Below are positions 25,105 through 33,132 of a stretch of 64,000 bases of DNA, piece by piece. Position 1 is the stretch's first letter. The number at the start of each line of letters is the position of its first letter. Location of the stretch: positions 1 through 64,000 of the forward strand of contig JAIQZQ010000051.1 in the NCBI GenBank assembly GCA_021777105.1, in the 5' to 3' direction. The notes beneath the pieces were generated by a model. It ran no database searches. It was not told the origin of the DNA and was given only the letters and a program-made list of their open reading frames with translations. Source of the DNA: Candidatus Anammoxibacter sp. (lineage in GTDB: Bacteria > Planctomycetota > Brocadiia > Brocadiales > Anammoxibacteraceae). Position numbers and translations under genes: made by a program.

Positions 25105-26394
25105 ATGATGAAAATAAATGTTTTGGCGCTAATTATTGCCATGCTTCTTACAATTTGCGCCCACGGCGTTTGCTATGCGCTGGAGGATCCGTTTGGTGGG
25201 CCCAGGCCGGCGGAATTTCGTGAACAAATATATGACCGTCAAAATGAATTTGAAAAACTCGATGTGGACGGCAATGGCTTCCTGTCATTTATGGAGTATA
25301 ATGGAACCTCTCGACTGTTCAAAGATATGGATATAAATAAGGATAGGAAACTAAGCCCTGAGGAAGCAAAATACATGATAACATTTGCGCAGATCCCTTC
25401 GGGCAGTTTTATTATGGGCGCCAATGTGCCTATACGCGCCTTTTTCGAACCGGCAACGGATGGAGCCCCGGCACACAAGGTCATAATTAGCGGGTTCAAG
25501 ATGTCTGCAACGGAAATCACAAATGCACAATATTGCATGTATTTAAATTCCGCGCTTAAAGCAGGACAGATAATCGTTCGGCTGGGCGATGCCGGAGGGA
25601 TTGAAACACGTGTCTATGTTCCTGTGCCCGCGTATGTGGTAGATGGCGCCCCGGGTACGGAATTTGCCGGAAAAATCTACACTGTGTTGAGTCCGGTTAC
25701 AGGTCTGTCCCATATTCAGGCGGAAAACAGCCCGCTCCTTATTCCTGAACACCCACTTAATCAGTCCTGGATTAGATATAATCCTGAATTAGAGCGCTTT
25801 CATGTCCACCCGGGATTTGAAGACTGGCCCGCAGCATTTATTAAATGGCACGGGGCAAATGCATTTGCCCAATATTACGGTTTGTCGCTGCCCACGGAAG
25901 CGGAGTGGGAGTATGTGGCAAGCGGCGGCCAACAGTATCGATTTCCCACCAGTGACGGAACAAACGACGGCCAACGATCTAATTACAAATGTTACAATGT
26001 TATGCAGGAGCCATTTTTCAGGGGCGCTGACACGCCTGATGAGTATGTGGGCTTTAAGATGAATGTCGGCAGTTATCCTCCTAATCCTTATGGTGTATTT
26101 GATCTGGCGGGAAACGTATGGGAATGGACCATTGACTGGTATAGTGAAGATTTCTACCAATACTGCGTGGATAATGGAATTAGAATCAATCCGGTTAACC
26201 TTGAAGGAGAGGAACCACCTATGGACGAAAGCGTCACAGTAGGGCCCGGGCAATCTTTATCCCATGATGCCCGAGTTTGCCGCGGAGGCAGTTATAATTA
26301 TCATGAACCTGTAACTCGAACGGAATTTCGCTTCCCGGTTTATCCTTTTATCGGCAACGACCATTTTGGCGCCCGTGTCGTGCTGCATGATTAG
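25105..26394 (+). CDS. Exported SUMF1/FGE-fold protein with two EF-hands
   Basis: A 429-residue protein with a signal peptide (VLALIIAMLLTICAHGVCYA). Two EF-hand calcium loops follow, DVDGNGFLSFMEY and DINKDRKLSPEEA (about 50-90). A formylglycine-generating-enzyme fold (about 95-429) has the marks GSFIMGAN, SATEITNAQYCMYLNS, LPTEAEWEYVASGG, GVFDLAGNVWEWTIDWY and VCRGGSYNY. The catalytic cysteine pair of true FGE is not evident: the segment after RGGSY reads NYHEPVTRTEFR. It may therefore be a binding or other oxidoreductase member of the fold. A strong ribosome site (AAAGGAG) precedes the ATG. Confidence 0.88.
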   Translation: MMKINVLALIIAMLLTICAHGVCYALEDPFGGPRPAEFREQIYDRQNEFEKLDVDGNGFLSFMEYNGTSRLFKDMDINKDRKLSPEEAKYMITFAQIPSGSFIMGANVPIRAFFEPATDGAPAHKVIISGFKMSATEITNAQYCMYLNSALKAGQIIVRLGDAGGIETRVYVPVPAYVVDGAPGTEFAGKIYTVLSPVTGLSHIQAENSPLLIPEHPLNQSWIRYNPELERFHVHPGFEDWPAAFIKWHGANAFAQYYGLSLPTEAEWEYVASGGQQYRFPTSDGTNDGQRSNYKCYNVMQEPFFRGADTPDEYVGFKMNVGSYPPNPYGVFDLAGNVWEWTIDWYSEDFYQYCVDNGIRINPVNLEGEEPPMDESVTVGPGQSLSHDARVCRGGSYNYHEPVTRTEFRFPVYPFIGNDHFGARVVLHD

Positions 26395-26412
26395 TAGAGC
26401 TCCGGGCTCTAC
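26394..26412 (+). terminator. Hairpin at the end of the SUMF1-fold gene
   Basis: GTAGAGC (26394-26400) and GCTCTAC (26406-26412) form a seven-pair stem directly at the stop codon. No long T-run follows, so termination is probable but not certain. Confidence 0.45.
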
Positions 26413-26507
26413 CTGTATGACCTCTATTTAAATTTTGCCGTTAAAGCGGGCAAGATAACAGTCATGTTGGATGATAAAAAATCGCTATAATCGCAAGATT
26501 CCTTTAT

Positions 26508-26768
26508 TTATAAAAAAACATTTTTATAAATAAGGCTTCCGTCTGCGTATATTTTGTCGCCTTTACGCATATCTTTTAACATATCCCAATGGATTACCGA
26601 TTCATTTCTGCTTCCTGTTTGCGGTATTCCTGTGCCGATAGCAAGATGCACGGTTCCGCCCATCTTTTCATCAAAAAGAATTACTTTGTCCCCCTCTTTC
26701 ACACTCGTGGAATACTGAACTAATATTTGGGCAAGTTTTGTAATACGATGATCAGATTTCATAAACAT
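26508..26768 (-). pseudogene. Internally deleted copy of the M29 aminopeptidase gene
   Basis: An 86-codon open frame made of the first about 30 and last about 55 residues of the aminopeptidase at 5783-6898, joined in frame. The N-terminal part reads MKSDHRITKLAQILVQYSTS and the C-terminal part starts FDEKMGGTVHLAIG. The join falls in a short homology ATT-(A/C)TT-TTT-G present at both parental sites, as expected for slippage or microhomology deletion. Two metal-binding Glu residues are lost, so it cannot be an active peptidase. Upstream flanks also match, so a larger block was duplicated first. Confidence 0.85.
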
Positions 26769-26806
26769 CTCCGATTAGATTTATTATCCACTCAGGGGAT
26801 AATTCT

Positions 26807-26841
26807 CACTAGAGCAGACAAGCTGCACTGTTTTCATTTAT
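26807..26841 (+). repeat. 35-base repeat unit
   Basis: Single unit (CACTAGAGCAGACAAGCTGC, ending TTCATTTAT) in the duplicated upstream flank of the truncated aminopeptidase copy; the parental locus has two units. Confidence 0.6.
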
Positions 26842-27129
26842 AAAAGGCGATAAAATATTAATATTTTATTTGCTGTTTTTTTCATGGTTAAACAATAAAC
26901 TTCAGAATTTGAAGAAAATCATTGTCAATTTTAAAATATTTTTTTGCTTATTTAATAATTTTCAGGGTATTGTCTTAATATTATTTAATAATTATAATAT
27001 ATAGCCATGAAAAACAAAGAAATTAATCTGTTTTGAGGTTGCGGCAACAAGCCGGAAAAGCGATGTCGGATTAAATAAAAGAAAAAGGAAACGGTTTGGA
27101 CGGAGTTTGTTCACTAAAATGGATTACCG

Positions 27130-27165
27130 GTTGGTTCAAATCTCCTGATTTGAACCACATCTGAC
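27130..27165 (+). repeat. GGTTCAA palindromic repeat, copy 2
   Basis: TTGGTTCAAATCTCCTGATT continuing TGAACCACATCTGAC; GGTTCAAATC and GATTTGAACC form the inverted arms. Confidence 0.5.
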
Positions 27166-27277
27166 CTTTGCGCAACTCAAGTTGCAAGTGTGTTCAGCTT
27201 ATTCGAAAACCATCACAATAAATCAATAGAGCTTTCAATAATGTTGTTAATTTCTTCTCCCCTCATGGGATGATTCT

Positions 27278-27312
27278 CACTAAGGCAGCCAAGCAGCCAA
27301 GTGTTCATTTAT
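27278..27312 (+). repeat. 35-base repeat unit
   Basis: Unit CACTAAGGCAGCCAAGCAGC ending GTTCATTTAT, identical to unit 1 at 6931-6965. Confidence 0.6.
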
Positions 27313-27367
27313 ATACGGAGTATAGTTAATGCCGGATGCGGTTCAAGTCGGAGACATTGAACCAACA
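27312..27367 (-). repeat. GGTTCAA palindromic repeat, copy 3
   Basis: Reverse-strand copy, nearly identical to 44882-44939: CCGGATGCGGTTCAAGTC, GGAGACATTGAACCAACA and a TACGGAGTA block. Confidence 0.7.
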
Positions 27368-27512
27368 AATAGGAGTGTATTGTCTTGTGAAAACACGCTG
27401 AACAGGTGCAATTATTTAAATATAGAGGCGCAGTGGACGTAGATAGGTAGTGATGGGGTATAAACAAACATGCAGGTTTGCGTTGACAGGCGCAAAAGCA
27501 AGCGTCATAATA

Positions 27513-27558
27513 TATAACAAGTCATTTGAGTGGATGCGCAGCTCAATTCATTGTTAGG
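27513..27558 (+). other. attC-like site before the DUF4160 gene
   Basis: TATAACAAGTCATTTGAG and CTCAATTCATTGTTAGG form an imperfect inverted repeat around TGGATGCGCAG. This resembles a short integron attC (R''-L''-loop-L'-R' with GTTAGG). It lies about 20 bases before the small gene pair, where a cassette junction would be expected. No integrase is in the window. Confidence 0.4.
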
Positions 27559-27578
27559 ATAGGAATAGAGGAGCAGTA

Positions 27579-27827
27579 ATGCCGGAGATAAGCAGATTTC
27601 TTGGGATTATTATTTCAATGTATTTTGATGAACATAATCCGCCGCATTTTCACGTGAAATACAATGAATATCGAGCATCAATGAGTATAAAGGATTTGAA
27701 TCTCACTGCGGGATTTATTCCTGCTAAGGTTCGTGGGCTTGTTGAAGAATGGGCGGAATTGCATCAAGATGAACTTTTGCAAATGTGGGAAACTAAAGAG
27801 TTTCACAGCATTAAACCACTTGTCTAA
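27579..27827 (+). CDS. DUF4160 protein
   Basis: An 82-residue protein of the DUF4160 family. The start PEISRFLGIIISMYFDEHNP followed by PHFHVKYNEYRA is the family signature. These small proteins occur in pairs with DUF2442 proteins and behave like toxin-antitoxin modules in their distribution; a biochemical role is not settled. A GAGGAG ribosome site precedes the ATG. It is 15 bases from its partner. Confidence 0.92.
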   Translation: MPEISRFLGIIISMYFDEHNPPHFHVKYNEYRASMSIKDLNLTAGFIPAKVRGLVEEWAELHQDELLQMWETKEFHSIKPLV

Positions 27828-27842
27828 ATAGGGGGAATCATT

Positions 27843-28112
27843 ATGGATTGCATTTATTTATTAGAAGCGCGCTATGTAAAGGATTTTAAGATATTCTTAA
27901 AATTCAATACAGAAGAATCAGGAGAAGTTGATCTTAAAGATATTGTAAATAAATATAAAGTCGCAACTCCTTTGCGTGATCCTGCTGTTTTTTCAAATTT
28001 TTATCTGGATTCATGGCCTACATTAGCCTGGGAATGCGGATTTGACGTTGCTCCGGAATCATTATACTTTATGGTTACCGGTAAAACTAAAATAGAATCA
28101 ATAACCGCTTAG
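27843..28112 (+). CDS. DUF2442 protein
   Basis: An 89-residue DUF2442 protein. The family pattern is visible: YVKDFKIFLKFNTEESGEVD near the start, LRDPAVFSNFYLD in the middle and DVAPESLYFMVTG at the end. It is the usual downstream partner of DUF4160, here with a ribosome site GGGGGAA. The pair is probably a mobile accessory module, consistent with the attC-like site upstream. Confidence 0.92.
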   Translation: MDCIYLLEARYVKDFKIFLKFNTEESGEVDLKDIVNKYKVATPLRDPAVFSNFYLDSWPTLAWECGFDVAPESLYFMVTGKTKIESITA

Positions 28113-28217
28113 GCTCCCGTCAAGAAAAAACTCAGGGACAGGCCTTGACAGGCTAAAGGTTCAATATAGTAGCTTTATTATTGGCCTCAGTAATAGCTCG
28201 CCGGATCAAAGGATGCT

Positions 28218-28613
28218 TTATAAATAATTAACCAGGACGTTTGATTTCAGGGCAAGGAAGATGTCTCCTTTTACGTCGATTTTTCTGGCGAAAAAGGCTT
28301 TTTGGGGGGTTGTTTCTTTGCGGACGACCTCAAGAAAAACGCTGCTATCCATTTTAAAAGAGCAATTAGGTTTGTTAGGATATGGATAGCCCGATTCATC
28401 TATTACATCCTTAGCCCAGCCGTTCTCTATCAAAAGTCCCCATTTACCGCCCTTTTCACCGGTTATGTGAAACTCTACAAGGACGTTTAGTTTTTTGATC
28501 TTTGGAATGGTTGACAGGTTTATCCTGTCCTTCATTAGGTGGTTAAAATATTCCCGCGGAGTTGCGTTGTCCGGTATATCCGGCCGTCTCTTTGTTTCTG
28601 CTGCTGTTGTCAT
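28218..28613 (-). CDS. SCP2 sterol-carrier-domain protein
   Basis: A 131-residue SCP2-like protein. The central part fits the fold: VLVEFHITGEKGGKWGLLIE strands, then PNCSFKMDSSVFLEVVRKET, and KIDVKGDIFLALKS (the V.G...LAL end motif). Members bind lipids; UbiT, a relative, holds ubiquinone intermediates for the U32 proteins UbiU/UbiV. It is the last gene of a minus-strand run, 30 bases after the reductase gene. Binding of a lipid intermediate made by the neighbours is a reasonable inference. Confidence 0.8.
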   Translation of the reverse strand: MTTAAETKRRPDIPDNATPREYFNHLMKDRINLSTIPKIKKLNVLVEFHITGEKGGKWGLLIENGWAKDVIDESGYPYPNKPNCSFKMDSSVFLEVVRKETTPQKAFFARKIDVKGDIFLALKSNVLVNYL

Positions 28614-28643
28614 CTGTTTTTCTCTTTTTAATCTCGTTATCTT

Positions 28644-29864
28644 TTAAGAATGCGCGTAAATTTTCTTTAATTTCTTTTCTTTATTAGCAAACTTAGGCGC
28701 GTAATTATCTTGTGTTTCATCCACCTTATCGCCCCAGTTTACATCTAATGCGTAATTTATAAGTTTCGAAATTACCTCTGTCGTTATACGGGGGCATTTA
28801 ACGCAATTATCGTTTAATATTGTATGAGCGTTGTTTTGTTGAAAATATGGTTCGTTGCGCATATACAAATCGTAAACCTTGATATTTCTCCAAATAAGTT
28901 TTTCAATGCGTGTCATATCTTCCGCTGTAAATTCCTCCGATTCCACAATCTTAAGGCCGCTAATGTCCAGGGTTTCGCTTACCGACTCAAGTATAAATGA
29001 AAGTGTCGTTGTTTGCGGGTTGACAATATGAAACGTTTTGTTGCGGCTTTGCTTATCAAGCGATATTGACATTATAGCGTTTGCCGTAAAATCAACAGGA
29101 ACCAGATTGACCGACGCGTTAGGGTTTATCGGGAGCCGAGCGGAAATAATTGTCTTTTTGTTTTTATTAACGTCGCTATTATTTGCCTTGCTAACTCTTT
29201 GTTTAAGCTGCCAAAGCGTTTTTGCAAAAGAGTATAAATTGTCAAAATTTTTTGAAACGCCGGTTGTCGAATCTCCCACGATAATGGATGGTCTGTAAAT
29301 AATGCGTGTCAGATTGTGCTTAAGAGAAAATTTCTCTATCTCTTGTTCAGCCAGGAATTTTGTATATTCATATTGGTTATTGAAGCCATATGAATCGTTT
29401 AAGTCGTTTTCATATATAATGCCTTTTTTTCTGCCGGATACGTAAGCCGTGCTGATATGGTGAAGGCATTTCTTTTTGCCGGATACGCAAAACTCAAGAA
29501 TATTTTGAGTTCCAGTAAAATTTGTTATTAACAATTCTTCGTCCCCGACTCCAGAGAACTTTGTCGCGGCGGCGCAGTGGAACACCTCGTCTACACTATC
29601 GGCCAGCTCTCTGTAGTCGTCTTCATGCAAATCAAGGTTCTTTTTAGTGATATCGCCAACAAATATCCTTGTCTTAAATGTTTTAAAGTTGCTTTTTTGC
29701 CGCATTGCAAGCAATTGAGGCATCTCCAGCTCTTTAAACTGTTTATATTTGCCGGGACGTATTAACAGGTTAATGTTATATCCGACAAGCATAAATCGTT
29801 TTGCCAGCTCTTCGCCCAGAAATCCAGTGGCGCCTGATAACAATATAGTTTTAGTGTTTGTCAT
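28644..29864 (-). CDS. NAD(P)-dependent thioester/fatty-acyl reductase-like SDR
   Basis: A 406-residue extended SDR of the NAD_binding_4 (male-sterility/thioester reductase) type. The nucleotide motif is LLSGATGFLGEELAKRF, followed by VFHCAAATKF, a substrate-side ISTAYVSGRKKG and the catalytic YEYTK. Such enzymes reduce acyl-CoA or carrier-bound acyl thioesters to aldehydes or alcohols. No carrier protein or adenylation domain is fused here; an adenylating enzyme is encoded upstream at 35417-36574. The ATG is preceded by about 90 untranslated bases after the hydrolase. Confidence 0.85.
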   Translation of the reverse strand: MTNTKTILLSGATGFLGEELAKRFMLVGYNINLLIRPGKYKQFKELEMPQLLAMRQKSNFKTFKTRIFVGDITKKNLDLHEDDYRELADSVDEVFHCAAATKFSGVGDEELLITNFTGTQNILEFCVSGKKKCLHHISTAYVSGRKKGIIYENDLNDSYGFNNQYEYTKFLAEQEIEKFSLKHNLTRIIYRPSIIVGDSTTGVSKNFDNLYSFAKTLWQLKQRVSKANNSDVNKNKKTIISARLPINPNASVNLVPVDFTANAIMSISLDKQSRNKTFHIVNPQTTTLSFILESVSETLDISGLKIVESEEFTAEDMTRIEKLIWRNIKVYDLYMRNEPYFQQNNAHTILNDNCVKCPRITTEVISKLINYALDVNWGDKVDETQDNYAPKFANKEKKLKKIYAHS

Positions 29865-29952
29865 ATGATGAATTAGCGGCGTCTAACCAGGCCTGATCGG
29901 ATAAAGGAACAATAAAAAATTAAAGCAGTCCAGCAGGTTTCTTATAAATGTT

Positions 29953-30681
29953 TCAGCTTTTTAAATATTTAAAAACTTTTTTTGCTATCACGTCTTCCAT
30001 GCCTCGGCAAAAATGGTCGCAATTGTTAACCATCTCCATTGATTTAGGCTCTGAAAATCGTTTATAACCATTTTGCGCCTCTTCAGAGCTTGCGGCAAAA
30101 TCATTGTCAAAGCAGATAAAATATTTAGGTTTGTCTGAAGTTTCGGCAAATTGCAGGTCATATTTGCCAAAGGGCAGTGAGATGCAAACTGTCTTTTTAA
30201 TTAAATTATCCATATGCGCCAGTCGCATAGCCTGTATTGAGCCAAAGGAGTATCCAATTACAAAGTATTCCTGATTTGTGTCTGTCGCAAATGTTTTGCT
30301 TGTTGCGTCTTTAAGGAATTTCATGGCCGCCTGAGCGTCGGCCACAAAATCATGATAATTTTCAGAGCCCATTGTCTCTTCCCAATACTCATACTTTTGC
30401 GCTATATCGGCGAATCTGCTTTCGCTCTCGCCAACGCCTCTGTAATTAAAACGCAATGTGACAAAACCGTTTTTATTAAGTGTTTCAGCCACTTCAAGGA
30501 TAATATTATTATCCATATCGCCTCCAAGATTTGGGTGCGGCGAACATAGCAACGCGGCTTTTGATTTTATGTTAGACGTTGGTTCAGCGTTTTCAGTGAG
30601 CCCTTCATCTTCGTTATAACTTAAGACGCCCTGAAGCAAAAAATTGTCTGAATAAAAATTTACTGTTTCTTCTTCAATCAA
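29953..30681 (-). CDS. Alpha/beta hydrolase
   Basis: A 242-residue hydrolase. The fold marks are CSPHPNLGGDMDNNI after the third strand, LRFNYRGVGESESRF (oxyanion region), the nucleophile elbow GYSFGS, and a C-terminal His in NCDHFCRG; an Asp precedes in CFDNDF. It starts at TTG 30681; no nearby ATG gives a better beginning. It belongs to the small serine hydrolases of the dienelactone-hydrolase/KANL3-like type acting on esters or thioesters. It lies 48 bases after the aminotransferase gene. Confidence 0.85.
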   Translation of the reverse strand: MIEEETVNFYSDNFLLQGVLSYNEDEGLTENAEPTSNIKSKAALLCSPHPNLGGDMDNNIILEVAETLNKNGFVTLRFNYRGVGESESRFADIAQKYEYWEETMGSENYHDFVADAQAAMKFLKDATSKTFATDTNQEYFVIGYSFGSIQAMRLAHMDNLIKKTVCISLPFGKYDLQFAETSDKPKYFICFDNDFAASSEEAQNGYKRFSEPKSMEMVNNCDHFCRGMEDVIAKKVFKYLKS

Positions 30682-30729
30682 TGTATATTCCGTTTTTTTA
30701 TAACGACAAAGTTATATGTTGTTGAACCA

Positions 30730-32025
30730 TTATTTCAACTCGGAAAGGGCCTTGTCTAAAGCGTTGACAGCCTCTTCCAGATCGGATTCAGTTATAATCA
30801 AAGGTGGTTGAAATGTAATAACATTGCGACCGGGGCCGGTTTTGCCGACCAAAACGCCTCGATCCTTCATCATCTCCAAAACTAAATCCGCATCGTCCGT
30901 TGCCGGTTGTTTGTCGTCTTTGACAAGTTCCGCTCCCTGAAACAGGCCTATGCCCCGCACATCGCCGATGGTTTTGTGTTTATCTTTAAGCTCCAACAAT
31001 CGGTTCTTTAGATATGCTCCAAGTTTTTCAGCGTTGGAAGCCAGGTTGTGTTTTTTTATAAACTCTATTGTCGCCAGCGCCGCAACTGATGAAACCAGGT
31101 TGCCTCCGAAAGTTGACGCTCCCGGCCTTGTGTAAGAGGCCGCGATTTTGTCAGTGGTTATAAAGGCGCCTATGGGCAAGCCGTTGCCTAACGTCTTAGC
31201 CATTGTCATAATGTCTGGGGTTATTCCCCAATGTTCCATGGCAAACATCTTGCCGGTTCGGCCAAATCCGCACTGTATCTCGTCAGCTATTAACAGTATG
31301 CCGTATTGATCCAATATTTCCCGGACTCTTTTAAAATATTCCGGCGGCGGCGCAATAACGCCGCCGTTGCCCTGAATAGTCTCCGTGATCATAGCTGCGA
31401 CTTGTTTTGATGAGCTTGTTTCTATTACCTCTTTAATGTAATCCGCGCATTTTAAATCGCAGTTCGGGTAAGTGGCCCCAAAAGCGCATCTGTAACAGTA
31501 TGGATTTGGAACAAAACTAATTCCTCCGACAGGGTTTGAGTCCGTGCGCCAAAATGATAAGCCTGTAAGGCTCATGCCAAGTTTTGTTCGTCCGTGCAAT
31601 CCGCTCTTTAACGCTAAAAGCTCGCTACGGTTTGAAAATAGCTGCGCTAGCATAACCGCGCCTTCGTTAGCTTCCGACCCGCTGGCGCAAAAAAACGATT
31701 TCCGCAACTCCCCCGGCGCAATGCCGGCTAACTGTTCGGCCAAATCAACAACCGGCTGAGTTAGATAGATTGATGTTGTGTGCTGCAAACGTTTTAACTG
31801 GTCGCAGGTTTTCTCTGTTATATCAGGGTTGCAATGTCCCGCGCCTACAACAGACACGCCTGCGTAACAGTCCACATATCTTTTGCCGGTATGGTCGTAA
31901 ACATACTGCATATCACCCCTGACGATTTGCATTGGCTTTTTATAAAAATGATAAACGCATGGGATTAGAAATTCTTTTTTTTTCCGAATAATCTCTTCAG
32001 GCCCAAGGTAACTGTTCTCTTCCAT
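30730..32025 (-). CDS. Class III PLP-dependent aminotransferase
   Basis: A 431-residue fold-type I aminotransferase of the AGXT2/acetylornithine group. It has the N-terminal DHTGKRYVDCYAGVSVVGAG, the FCASGSEANEGAVMLAQ phosphate loop, LIADEIQCGFGRTGKMFAME with the PLP-binding Asp, and the Schiff-base Lys in TMAKTLGNGLPIGAF. A GASTFGGN segment follows. A cysteine-rich insertion (YCYRCAFGATYPNCDLKCAD, about 175-195) is typical of one subgroup. Substrate not determinable; a beta-alanine, amine or amino acid donor is likely. It heads the second half of the minus-strand run, after a strong hairpin. Confidence 0.93.
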   Translation of the reverse strand: MEENSYLGPEEIIRKKKEFLIPCVYHFYKKPMQIVRGDMQYVYDHTGKRYVDCYAGVSVVGAGHCNPDITEKTCDQLKRLQHTTSIYLTQPVVDLAEQLAGIAPGELRKSFFCASGSEANEGAVMLAQLFSNRSELLALKSGLHGRTKLGMSLTGLSFWRTDSNPVGGISFVPNPYCYRCAFGATYPNCDLKCADYIKEVIETSSSKQVAAMITETIQGNGGVIAPPPEYFKRVREILDQYGILLIADEIQCGFGRTGKMFAMEHWGITPDIMTMAKTLGNGLPIGAFITTDKIAASYTRPGASTFGGNLVSSVAALATIEFIKKHNLASNAEKLGAYLKNRLLELKDKHKTIGDVRGIGLFQGAELVKDDKQPATDDADLVLEMMKDRGVLVGKTGPGRNVITFQPPLIITESDLEEAVNALDKALSELK

Positions 32026-32050
32026 ATTTTTCCCAATTTAAACTCAAGTT

Positions 32051-32089
32051 AAGCATAATGTTCAGGCTAACAGCCTGAACATTATGCTT
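32051..32089 (-). terminator. Strong terminator-like hairpin
   Basis: Arms AAGCATAATGTTCAGGCT (32051-32068) and AGCCTGAACATTATGCTT (32072-32089) are perfect complements with a three-base loop. It lies between the unknown gene at 32307 and the aminotransferase gene, so it probably divides the run into two transcription units. The flanking T/A tracts are short. Confidence 0.6.
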
Positions 32090-32116
32090 TTGGTCTTTGT
32101 TATTCCCGAAGTGGGT

Positions 32117-32159
32117 AAATGAACACTGAGCAGTTTATCTGCTCCAGCAAGAATTATCC
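32117..32159 (-). repeat. 35-base repeat unit, inverted
   Basis: Reverse-strand member of the CACTARRGCAG family; the arms GAGCAG and CTGCTC around ATAAA show that the hairpin is retained. Confidence 0.5.
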
Positions 32160-32173
32160 TCGGAGAGGACAAA

Positions 32174-32252
32174 ATTCCCCGTCCCATTAGCCTATTTCTA
32201 AAAAGGGGTATAAAAATAGGGCAAAACTTGTTTGCAAAAATGGGACGGGAAT
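32174..32252. repeat. Small inverted-repeat element
   Basis: Ends ATTCCCCGTCCCATT and AATGGGACGGGAAT are inverted copies (one extra base on the left), enclosing 50 bases with an inner CCTATTT...AAATAGG pair. No target duplication is evident. Confidence 0.4.
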
Positions 32253-32306
32253 ATATAGTTGTATAATTCGCAAAAAAGATATTTAAATGTTTTACAATTG
32301 TTTTAT

Positions 32307-33050
32307 TTATTCATCGAAAATCATACTCTCGTTAAATCCGGCCAAAGCCATTTCAAGTTCAAGTGAAACCAGCTTGAACGCGTTAGCCGTGTCGTAAACA
32401 ATGCGGTCTTTTGAAAAAAATATAACGACAACGAGGTTGCCTGAATTTAACATGCCTCCAAAACCAAGCGTCGACTTTATCCTATAAGGTATAACAAATT
32501 CATTCTGAGCCGGTATATATTTGCTGCCTTCGGCCTTTGGCACATAAAAGACGTTGTAAGTCTTTTGTGAAACATCAATAATCATTTTAGGGTCCGGTTC
32601 AAGCAGATGTTTAATTTCCACGCCCATTTGTTTAAGCAGTTGCGAAATCATTGGAAAATGGTTTATCATTTCTCCGCTGGGCAACGGTATGGCTCTGTGG
32701 TTAGCAGAGCTTTTCCGGCTGTTCCAGGCCGTCTCCTCTCCCGCCGACGCCAACAGTGTTAAATTTCTCATTTCCGGGTCGTCTACGGTTTTGTTTAATT
32801 TATTTGAAACAAACTCCTTTAAATCATCAGTAAGCCTTTTGTGCGGCAATGTTATATAGAACCTAACCAGTGAAAAAGAGTTTTCCCCGGTTTCACTGTT
32901 TTTAAAGTTTTCATAAAAAAACCTGACAATTCTGCGGGCCGCGCTTTCAATACTTTTGGAACCAACACACTGTTTGCGTATATCTTCTCCGCAGGCATCC
33001 ACGTGCTCATGATCGAATTTCGAGATGTTATAAATTTGAGTCATGTTCAA
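32307..33050 (-). CDS. Hypothetical protein, possibly a sensor-like domain
   Basis: A 247-residue protein I do not recognise. It starts at the ATG before NMTQIYNISKFDHEHV. The N-terminal half is helical with ESAARRIVRFFYENFKNSET; the C-terminal half has strands with FVIPYRIKSTLGFGG and NLVVVIFFSKDRI, reminiscent of a GAF/PAS-like ligand domain, then a final helix FKLVSLELEMALAGF. No catalytic motif, signal peptide or membrane segment is visible. It follows the U32 gene by 82 bases and ends before a strong hairpin. Confidence 0.7.
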   Translation of the reverse strand: MNMTQIYNISKFDHEHVDACGEDIRKQCVGSKSIESAARRIVRFFYENFKNSETGENSFSLVRFYITLPHKRLTDDLKEFVSNKLNKTVDDPEMRNLTLLASAGEETAWNSRKSSANHRAIPLPSGEMINHFPMISQLLKQMGVEIKHLLEPDPKMIIDVSQKTYNVFYVPKAEGSKYIPAQNEFVIPYRIKSTLGFGGMLNSGNLVVVIFFSKDRIVYDTANAFKLVSLELEMALAGFNESMIFDE

Positions 33051-33132
33051 TTATCCCGAATAGTAAAAAAACTGTTTAACAATATCGTTTTATGATATGG
33101 GAATTAATGAACAAAATAAATAATTATATAAA

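Larger units (their letters stand above)
26769..27578. other. Intergenic region rich in small repeats
   Basis: About 800 bases with no intact gene. It holds single units of the 35-base family, two GGTTCAA palindromic repeats and an attC-like site just before the DUF4160 gene. The stretch 26860-27010 is very AT-rich. Confidence 0.5.

Noticed and set aside
27130-27165. GGTTCAAATC string resembling a tRNA T-arm
   Set aside because: No acceptor, D or anticodon arms can be folded around it; it belongs to the GGTTCAA repeat family. I found no convincing tRNA or rRNA in the window.
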